Part shown: piece by piece, positions 55,969 to 64,000 of the stretch
How the letters are laid out: each line of letters begins with the position of its first letter
How positions within the stretch are numbered: the stretch's first letter is position 1
Assembly: GCF_963169125.1 (NCBI RefSeq)
Contig: NC_084795.1
Span: 133,527,701-133,591,700 of the forward strand
Length of the DNA stretch: 64,000 bases
Direction: 5' to 3'
Source: Humulus lupulus
Lineage: Eukaryota; Streptophyta; Magnoliopsida; Rosales; Cannabaceae
Translations under genes and position numbers: made by a program
The notes under the pieces: model-generated
What the model saw: the letters and a program-made list of their open reading frames with translations, nothing else
Told to the model about the DNA's origin: nothing
Databases searched by the model: none

Positions 55969-57901
55969 TGTGGATGCCGAAAATCCACCAAATAAGAAAA
56001 ACACACAAAAGAAGTTTCTAGTCCCATAAAGAAGTAAATAGCTAAGGGGCACCAAGGGCGCCAAGTACGCAATGAAGGCAGAAGGTAATTATAGGCCATC
56101 GAAGTGTTAGACACTCGCAGAGCCCTAGGCCTCATGAGGTCATTCCAGGCCTCCAAGCTGCATCACCTTGTTAGACGTGTTTGTCAAGCACACATGGCCC
56201 TTATCCGTGCCCCTCGAAGTTAAGGCCCCAGCCTCGCGAACACCACTCCAGCATCACCCCGCGCATGCCAATACCTCATGCGCCTAGCCTTGCCCCGAGG
56301 TGTCCCACACAAAGGACCTCACGCCAAGAAGACGTTTCGCACCTAGGATGTATCCCATGTCTCATCAAGGCATGCGCCTCGCGCCCCGCGCGCACCAGGG
56401 GCCTCGCGCCCATGCGCCTCGCGCCCCGCGCGCACCAGGGGCCTCGCGCCCGCGCGCATCAGGGGCCTCGCGCCCCACGCGCACCAGGGGCCTCGCGCCC
56501 CGCGCGCCCATGCGCCTCGCGCCCCGCGCGCACCAAGGGCCTCGCGCCCGCGCGCCCATGCGCCTCGCGCCCCGCGCGCACCAGGGGTCTCGCGCCCGCG
56601 CATGCGCCTCGCGCTCCGCGCGCACCAGGGGCCTCGCGCCCCGTGCGCCCATGCGCCTCGCGCCCATGCGCCTCGCGCCCCACGCGCACCAGGGGCCTCG
56701 CGCCCCGCGCGCCCATGCGCCTCGCGCGCCCATGCGCCTCGCGCCCGCGCGCATCAGGGGCCTCGCGCCCCGCGCGCGCCAGGGGCCTCGCGCCCCGCGC
56801 GCGCCAGGGGCCTCGCGCCCCGCGCGCGCCAGGGGCCTCGCGCCCCGCGCGCGCCAGGGGCCTCGCGCCCCGCGCGCACCAAGGGCCTCGCGCCCATGCG
56901 CCTCGCGCCCCGCGCGCACCAGGGGTCTCGCGCCCGCGCATGCGCCCCGCGCGCACCAGGGGCCTTGCGCCCCGCGCCCATGCGCCTCGCGCCCCACGCG
57001 CACCAGGGGCCTCGCGCCCCGCGCGCCCATGCGCCTCGCGCCCCGCGCGCACCAGGGGCCTCGCGCCCCGCGCGCACCAGGGGCTCGCAATGAGGTATGG
57101 ACTTGCCCATGGCCTCTCCCATGGCCTCGACCATGGCCTCGTCCATGGCTTCGCCCATGGCCTCGCCCATGGCCTCGCCCATGGCCTCGCCCATGGCCTA
57201 GCCCATGGCCTCTCCCATGGCCTCGCCCATGGCCTCGCCCATGGCCTCGCCCATGGCCTCTCCCATGGCCTCTCCCATGGCCTCACCCATGGCCTCGCCC
57301 ATGGCCTCGCCCATGGCCTTGGAGGTGAGAATACTCACAAAGGGCAAGGTACATGCATGAATATGGAATTTGCCTACAAACCTAAAGAAGTCAGAGTACG
57401 GATATAGTACCCTTACCAGACAAGTAGTGGGAATGCCAGGAGTGGTTATGCAAGAATAGGAGTTATGGTCCGTACGTCTACGGCCATGGGTCAGAGCCGA
57501 CACCACTACCTCCTGCGCCACTACGCCTGCCACCACGCATTAGACATGGGTACCGACAAGTAGTGGAGACATCCTCCTGACACCTGCTTCTGTACGGGGT
57601 GTACGACCGCAACCTCTGAAGCCACTCCCCTGACACAGTACGTATGTACCACTTGGTCCCCTGGACCACTATGTATCTAAGGCCATTAGAGCCTACTATA
57701 AAAGGAACCCTAAGACCACCTGAAAAGAGGTTGGAAAATTCATTGTAAGGAGAGGCTATTGAGAAATATACCAGGATTTGCTCCATCATTTATCTGTGTC
57801 TACTTTTTCTTAAAGTGTATTCTTAGTTCTTACAAAAACCTCACTCGACTTACCTTTGAGTTTTCCGATCTAATTTCGTTGACGAGATTTCACCGTCAAC
57901 A
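55969..57901 (+). repeat. 3' LTR of element F
   Basis: Same as the 5' LTR except in the arrays: one extra 15-bp and one extra 25-bp unit plus three visible single-base changes in the CpG-rich array (56369-57090), and 18 instead of 20 CCATGG units (57103-57320). TATA box at 57697-57704. Confidence 0.95.
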
Positions 57902-57906
57902 GTTTC

Positions 57907-58365
57907 CGTCTCCCTAAGGAAGGTTTCTAGACATGTTAATACCAAGGTTGGCTTCTTACGAAGATAGGAATAATTGATGTATTTTAGACTTGACCGACCC
58001 TAAGGCGGCAGTCTCTACGTTAAGTCATGAATTATGATATAATGGGTTATTACAAAGATGCAATTACAATTTTGCAGTGGATAATTGCATCTTGACCAAA
58101 CCTACGTTACATTATTTTTAAAAGAGAAAATAAAGAGTTATTTTGAGTTTTAAATTATAAATATAAGATTGTCTTATAAGCTATATGAATTTATCTTGAC
58201 CGACCCTAAGGCGACACTTTATTTGTTTGATAGTTTTATCATGGAGTAGTAAATGTTTATTTATTTGTTTTAATTGTTGCATTCATGCATCATATTAACT
58301 TTCTAAATAATTGATATTTTTTCAAATAGTAATATTATTATATTTTATTTATTTTCAGTCATAAA
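57907..58365 (+). other. Leader of copia G after F
   Basis: AT-rich, non-coding. A 19-bp sequence CTTGACCGACCCTAAGGCG occurs identically at 57989-58007 and 58195-58213. Confidence 0.6.
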
Positions 58366-58743
58366 ATGTTGCCACCCAATTATTTTCCTATTATGTGCCC
58401 GGTGATGCATCAAATGATTGATGATCATATAAGTAAAGTGAAACTAACTGAAGAAGATGAAGGAGGATGGATAAATTCAACTTTGTTTATTTTTCTGGCT
58501 AAAAAGCTTAGACATAACTATAATGAAAAACAACCCCCTCATGTATCATCATGGGATGCAAGGAAAGATGAACATGAAAAATATGTTGATTGGGTGAGAT
58601 CAAATCACATGGCGAGATTTTACATTCTTAGTACCATGGAAGAAAATCTAAGGAAAAAGTTCGAACACATTGAATATGCTCGTGATATGTGGGATGTTGT
58701 CTATGTGGATATACAGACAACATCGCAATCGCAAAAAAATTAG
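58366..58743 (+). pseudogene. Gag fragment of copia G
   Basis: ATG 58366, 125 codons, begins MLPPNYFPIMCPVMHQM and includes WDARKDEHEKYVDWVRSNHM and YILSTMEENLRKKFEHIEYA, the pattern of the N-terminal half of plant copia Gag. It is cut short: the zinc knuckle, protease and integrase start are missing because the next sequence is already mid-integrase. Confidence 0.75.
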
Positions 58744-59403
58744 ATACCTTTACCTTAGACTTAATAGTTGATTATAACATAGAACATTCGAATTCTTTGA
58801 TTTGGAAACCAGTAAACATATTTAAACATATTTTTATTCCTCTCTACAGACACTTGAGAGGTAGGTATGGGTACTTTGTCACTTTTATTGATGATTACTC
58901 AAAATATGGTCATACTTACTTAATGCTTAGGAAATCTGAAACCTTTCGTAAGTTTTAAGAATTCAAAGCTGACGCTGAGAAGTAATTAAGTAAAACACTT
59001 AAGACACTTCGATCTAATTGAGGTGGAGAATATTTGGATTTAGAATTTAGAGAATCCTTGCTGGAAAATGGTATTCTATCCCAACTCACAACACCAGGAA
59101 CGCCACAGCAAAATGGTGTTTCTGAAAGAAGAAACAGGACTTTGTTAGAAATGGTCAGTTCTATGTTAAGCTACTCTTCACTTCCTCACTCATTCTGGGT
59201 ATATGCACTTCAAATGATGACTTACATTTTGAATGTAGTCCCAACTAAGACCATAATCAAAATGCAACTGGAACTGTGGAATGGAAACAAACCTAGTTTG
59301 CACCATTTTCGCATTTGGGGTTGTCTTGCTCATGTTCTTAGACCTAAATTAGGGAAACTTGATTCAAGGTTTGAAGTGTGCATTTTTGTGTGCTACAATT
59401 CAT
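58744..59403 (+). pseudogene. Integrase of copia G, N-terminally deleted
   Basis: RHLRGRYGYFVTFIDDYSKYG (first catalytic Asp region), then SNXGGEYLDLEF (second) and TPGTPQQNGVSERRNRTLLE with the catalytic Glu; LPHSFWVYAL and FRIWGCLAHV follow. The zinc-binding start is absent. Stops at 58957-58959, 58983-58985 and 59018-59020 and a frame break near 59390. Confidence 0.85.
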
Positions 59404-60522
59404 AAACAAGAGGCGGTTATTTCTATTCCTAAGGACCAAAAGGTATTTGTTTCAACAAATGTGACTTTCCTTGAACACGACTATATGAATAACTATAAAC
59501 CTCAGAGCAAAGTAGTTTTGGAGGAACTCATAGCTGATAAAATTCCATCACTTTCATCATCATCATTAAACTATAAACGACAAACCGAGGAATCCACTAT
59601 TCCTGTAAAAAAAACCCCGATGCAACTTCGTAGTGGGAGGATTGTGAGACAACCTGTTCACTACGAACATAAGGCACATGTCCTTGTTTCTGATACAGAA
59701 AAGTATGATCCATTAACCTTCAAAGAGGAAATGGATGATCCTGAAAAGCAGAAATGGAAAAAGCCATGAACCAAGAAATGGAATCTATGTATTCAAATTC
59801 TGTCTGGGAACTTGTAGATCCTCTTGAAGATGTCCAACCCATTGGGTGCAAATGGATATACAAGAAGTAAAGAGGTGTAGAAGGGAAAGTTGAGACTTTC
59901 AAAGCAAGGCTAGTAGCCAAAGACTACACTCAGAGAGAATGTGTTGATTATGAAGAAACATTTTATCTTGTGGCCATGCTTAAATCCATTCGCATCCTCT
60001 TATCCATTGGACATCAAGACAGCCATTCTGAATGACTCTCTTGATGAAATTATCTATATGGTACAACCAGAATGGTTCATCAATAATGGGGAAGATCAAA
60101 AGGTGTGTAAGTTGCTGAAATCCATTTACGGATTAAAGCAAGCATCTGGATCTTGGAATATCACCTTTGATGAAACAATTAAAACATATGGCTTTGAAAA
60201 GAATGTTGACGAAGCATGTGTGTACAAATACATCAAATGCATTGTCAAGTGTGAAGAAGTGGTTAGCCGAAAAGTTCCAAATGAAAGATTTGGGCCAGGT
60301 GAGCTATGTTATGGGAATCCAAATCCTAAGGGATATGAAGAACAAGCTCTTGACACTTTCTCATGCTAATTATATCGATAAGGTGCTTGATAGATTCTCT
60401 GTGGAAAATTCAAAGAAAGGCCAGTTACCGACCAGACATGGAATTATTCTCTCCAAGGAACAATGTCCTAAGACATGTCATGTTGTGTACAAGATCCAAC
60501 ATATGCTATGCAGTAGGCATTG
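59404..60522 (+). pseudogene. Reverse transcriptase of copia G, active site deleted
   Basis: After a linker (PMQLRSGRIVRQP, 59620-59655) the RT starts WELVDPLEDVQPIGCKWIYKK, then stop; VDYEETFYLVAMLKSIRILL; IYMVQPEWFINN; CKLLKSIYGLKQASGSWN. Where copia RTs have the YVDD active site, sequence jumps from ACVYKYIKC (about 60238) to KKWLAEKFQMKDLGQVSYVMG (60255 on), so ~20-25 residues with the catalytic aspartates are gone. It then continues ILSHANYIDKVLDRF-like with further frame breaks. Confidence 0.85.
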
Positions 60523-61122
60523 AGAGTCATTATCAATGAAATCATGGTTTGGAACACTGGATTGCAGTAAAACACATTCTCAAGTATCTTAGGAGAACGA
60601 GAGATTATATTCTTGTATATTCAGGGGGTGAGTTGAACCCTACTAGATATACTGATTATGATTTTCAATAAGAAAAAGACAGTCGTAAGTCAACGTTTGG
60701 GTCAGTGTTCACTCTTGGTGGAGGAGCTGAGGTCTAGAGGAGTAATAAAAAATCCAAAATAGCATATTCAACCATGGAAGCCAAATACATAGCGGCTTAT
60801 GAAGTGGATAAGGAGGTGGTTGTTGAGAAAGTTCTACATTGATCTGGAAGAAGTCCCATATATGGATAAGCCACTAATCCTATATTGTGATTACAGTGGA
60901 GCAGTAGCTAACTCCAAGGAACCAAGAAGCCATAAGAGAGGAAAGCATATAGAAATGAAATACCATCTGGTTAGAGAGATTGTCAAATGAGGCGATGTGA
61001 CTGTTATGAAGATAACGTCGCAACAAAACCTGGTTGACCCGTTTACAGAGACACTTCTTAGAAAATTGTTTATGGGTCATGTATGCGACATGGGATTAAG
61101 GGAGATGCCTCACTTTCTTTGA
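60523..61122 (+). pseudogene. RNase H of copia G
   Basis: DYILVYSGGELNPTRYTDYDF, stop, STFGSVFTLGGGAEV, stop, YSTMEAKYIAAYE, YCDYSGAVANSKEPRSHKRG, KHIEMKYHLVREIV, and the C-terminal GHVCDMGLREMPHFL* at 61122. Order and motifs are the standard copia RNase H; three or more stops. Confidence 0.85.
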
Positions 61123-61137
61123 GGGAATGTAGGAGAT

Positions 61138-64000
61138 TGTTAGGATTAAAGCCCTAAAAGCATGTAAAGACATTTTATTGAATTAAATAAAAAGAACAAT
61201 TTATATTTGAATATTATAATTATTGTTTGAATTAATTATATGATAATATCAAGAAAATTCCTTATTCATTCATGAGAATATGATCTTGTATTGGTACAAG
61301 AGAAACAAGATCATATATAATGAATAAAATAGTCAGTAACATATTAAAGTAAGGAATCTTTAATGAATGGCTACTAGTGCGGTTTACTAAGCATACATGA
61401 TGCATGTGATCTAGATTTAGATTACTGATGTGAATAGACATCTTAGTAAAGTTAATATATATAATAGAGAATATAAATATATATATGACATGACTGATAA
61501 GAATGAATTATCTTTACAAACTTGTCGCTTGACATAAAGATTTGATTTTCACCATAATAGATGATCATTTGTAGATAAGTCTAAATCTGAGTATTCATGA
61601 ACTCCTTTTTGTGTTTATTGAACCTTTTGATTAACTCATTAAGGTTTCTTAGTATAATGAGGCTAATACTTTTTTTTTTGGAGATTCAATATCATGAATG
61701 GCTAGGAGCATGTAACGCCCTGGATAGCCAAGACCGCTACAATGTGTACTTATAAAGGTGCAAGACTTGCTAATCAAGTCATTATTTTAAAAACGTGTCA
61801 TTAAACATGTAAGTGCTAAGGATAAAAAGGCTTTGGTCTCAAAAGACTCATTTTATATAATTAAATTGTTATATTCATGGGATCCCAAAAGAAATAATGT
61901 TTAAAGTAAATTTACAAACTCCCAAAGATACATGAGAAACCACTAGCCATTCTAAGGCAAAACAGGCAGTCTTTGGGTCAGGCGTCCCTGCCTAAACCTC
62001 AACCGTGGCGGCTGAGAAACTGGCTATGTACATTCCACTCGCTGAGCTCTCTAATCAGGGCTGGTCCAACTTTCCCTTGCCTTTACCTGCACCACGTAGC
62101 ACCCGTGAGCCAAAGCCCAGCAAGAAAACATCATATACAACACAATTAATGATAACAGACAGTTAATTTATTACGCATGTACTCCCATCAAATAGTCCAC
62201 AATAAACATTCAACACATATATTTAGATTCAAGATACAATCAATCACATATTTCACTCATATCACATAATATTCAGAGCCGACGACTTAGGCCGCACCCT
62301 CTGTTTAACCCATTGACTCTGGCCCGCTTAAATCGAGCTCAGTGCATAATAAGCTGTCCTCGGCTACCAGTGGCCGAGCCGCGCCCTGTGCGCTAGTGAA
62401 ACCCTTGGCACCCTTAGGCCGTTAGTTCACTAAATAGCTCGCATGGCATAATACCATCTTTTCAAGACTTTACAATAGGGAACCCTTAGTCCCGTCACAT
62501 ATATTCAACCAGGTGCAGTTTTCTAACCTTTAATCTTTACAGTTGTTGAATTACGAGCAACACCCCTCAAGCACGATCTGTTTCTGAGCCTAAGCCTTTA
62601 TCACCTAGTCACAACCAAAGTATAGGGTTCCATTAATATTCAAATATAGGTTTCCGGTTACAAAACTAACTCCCAGGAATCTGAATTCCACCAAGCTTGG
62701 TGGTGAAACCAATCCTGAGCAAACTAAACCACATTCCCATGCCTAAAATCCTCAAAAGTTCATGTGCACAACCAAGGGCTGCAGCCCTTGAAGCTTAGCC
62801 GTGGCCCTAGCCACAAAACAGAACCAAGGCCAACCTAAACAAAGACACGCGCCGCGGCACCCACCCTTGGCCGAGCCTCCTTGGCCTTTCTTCATCCTAG
62901 GGCCGCAGCGCTCTAGAACAGAGCCGCGGCCCTTCCCTTCGTGCCCAGAAAACCCACCATTTTAAAGCTCAAAACCTCAGCCAAAATCACACTGAAGCTC
63001 CCTACTTCAACACTCAATATCACCAAAGCTTACAAACCAACTTAAGCCACACAATTCAACAGAAAATCCAGCCCAACACACACTAGAATCCTCTTTTTAA
63101 TCTCTGAAACCCAAGAACATAAACACCCAAAGCTAACCAGTCAAGAACCCAAATTCAAACCTCTAATTCATGGAGTAAATCTTACCTTAATAACAGAACC
63201 TTCCCTCTATCCAAAGTCCAGCTGATTCCCAATGATTTTCCCAGCTCAATTCCACCTTAAACAACAATTGGACAGCACCTCAATAACCAATTGATACACA
63301 AAGTTAAACTTCAGAAAAACACATGGATTAACCCTTACCTTAGTCTTGATTTTGTCTTGGATTGTTCACTGAGCTAAGCCTCAAAATTACCCCTGAATTC
63401 CTCTGAGTTCCCAGAATTTTACAGCTTCAATTTCTCAAGAATTTTCCTCTGTTTTCCCCTTGAGTGTTCCTTGAGAGAAAAGTCTAAACTGAGGAAAGAA
63501 AATAAGGTCAGTTTATACTTCTTCCAAGGGTTTCCTTATGTTTGTCTTATCCACTAAGTTAATTCCCAAAGCTCGGGGTGCCGGACCCGTCCCCGAGGGC
63601 AAAATGGTAAAATCCCCCAATATTCCCGCCTAGACATCCTAACCTCAAATATATCTCCATACATTTATTTTCATAACCCAATGGTCTAAATAACTACCCG
63701 ATACCTAAAATACCCCTGACTTGTCCAAAGTCATATTTTAAGTCCCGTTGTGACTTTTCCCGCTATCTGACCCTAGGATCATCTCGAGTCGAGCTCTGCG
63801 GACCTGCCCACATAATAATGTGGTTCTTACATATATCACATGTTTATTTCATATTATCATAAAAACATTACTAAACATATAATTATACATTTAATTCACA
63901 ATTAATCCATTAATGCCCTCCTGGCACACTAATCAAGGCCCTTAAGCCTTATTAGCGATTTTGGGTCGTTACAGAGCATGAATTACAATAATGGAATCCT
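61138..64000 (+). repeat. 3' LTR of copia G (interrupted by solo LTR I, runs off window)
   Basis: Starts TGTTAGGATTAAAGCCC after a GGGAATGTAGGAGAT polypurine-like stretch. It matches 22681 onward. It is interrupted at 61710 and resumes at 63979 (TGAATTACAATAATGGAATCC, as at 23251-23270). Confidence 0.9.
61706..63978 (-). mobile_element. Solo LTR I (gypsy) with target duplication
   Basis: TGTAACGCCCTGG...GGGTCGTTACA (61711-63973, 2263 bp), flanked by GAGCA at 61706-61710 and 63974-63978. It is the same family as H in the opposite orientation, and contains a degraded copy of the 14-bp palindrome (62106-62119). Nothing internal remains. Confidence 0.92.

Larger units (their letters stand above)
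51942..57906 (+). mobile_element. Gag-only LTR retrotransposon F with target duplication
   Basis: Two LTRs (51947-53863, 1917 bp; 55969-57901, 1933 bp) flank a 2.1-kb interior and are bounded by GTTTC at 51942-51946 and 57902-57906. The interior holds a primer site, one intact gag ORF, a tandem-repeat 3' region and a polypurine tract. There is no protease, RT, RNase H or integrase. The non-repeat LTR parts appear identical; the 16-bp length difference is explained by repeat copy number (+15, +25, -24). F therefore looks like a recent, non-autonomous element moved by proteins of a relative such as A. Gag-only LTR elements (TR-GAG type) are known in plants. Confidence 0.95.
22681..64000 (+). 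mobile_element. Ty1/copia element G (host of four later insertions)
   Basis: The 5' LTR starts TGTTAGGACTAATACCC at 22681 and the 3' LTR starts TGTTAGGATTAAAGCCC at 61138; the window ends inside the latter. The primer site is at 50419, gag at 58366 and pol up to 61122, all on the plus strand. The element has been interrupted by A, L, F and I, each with a target duplication. Without them G would be about 9 kb up to the end of the window. Pol has stops, frameshifts and a deletion of the RT active site, so it is dead. Confidence 0.9.

Noticed and set aside
56181..57407. 408-codon ORF in the second F LTR
   Set aside because: Same repeat artefact as in the first LTR; no domain, starts in unique LTR sequence and depends on array phase.

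Overview
The window is plant nuclear DNA made almost entirely of nested LTR retrotransposons. The families (Ty3/gypsy Tat-type with two RNase H domains, Ty3/gypsy Tekay-type chromovirus, Ty1/copia, an L1-type LINE), the tRNA-Met-type primer sites and the intron-bearing antisense genes point to an angiosperm, probably a eudicot. I cannot name the species. I see no ordinary host gene, tRNA/rRNA gene set or CRISPR.

Layout, left to right. 1-6031: minus-strand gypsy element J (gag remnant, primer site, 5' LTR); its LTR is split by solo LTR H (3293-5464, target duplication CTAAG). 6032-9798: the older gypsy element K that J entered (gag start, LTR), whose LTR is joined head-to-head to an inverted copy of itself. 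9800-13335: LINE and copia remnants, minus strand. 13336-15010: 3' end of a Tat element (C). 15018-about 20660: deleted Tekay element with an extra ORF between its 5' LTR and gag. 20660-22680: gag-only-like Tat remnant D'. 22681-64000: plus-strand copia element G, which runs off the window and has been hit four times: Tat element A (23618-47571, minus, duplication ATTAA) in its 5' LTR; solo LTR L (48540-50291) also in its 5' LTR; gag-only element F (51947-57901, plus, duplication GTTTC) in its interior; and solo LTR I (61711-63973, duplication GAGCA) in its 3' LTR. Tat element E (31871-42963, minus, duplication GATTG) sits inside the reverse transcriptase of A.

How the parts relate. A and E have the full Tat plan: gag, protease, RT, two RNase H domains, integrase, then an antisense gene on the opposite strand between integrase and the 3' LTR. 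That antisense gene carries a domain of the 'putative gypsy type transposon' family (PF04195), a coiled coil and plausible spliceosomal introns. F is the most interesting unit. It has LTRs whose non-repeat parts look identical, an uninterrupted gag ORF closely related to A's gag, and no pol; A-type elements would be its natural helper. Its LTRs carry a 25-bp CpG-rich minisatellite and a 12-bp CCATGG minisatellite. These are open in most frames and create many long spurious ORFs.

By my hand counts LTR divergence follows the nesting: G oldest, then A (about 7% over the first 385 bp), then E (about 6%), then F (no substitution seen outside the repeats). All pol genes here are broken by stops, frameshifts, insertions or catalytic substitutions. 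The F gag ORF is the only long intact retroelement gene I see.
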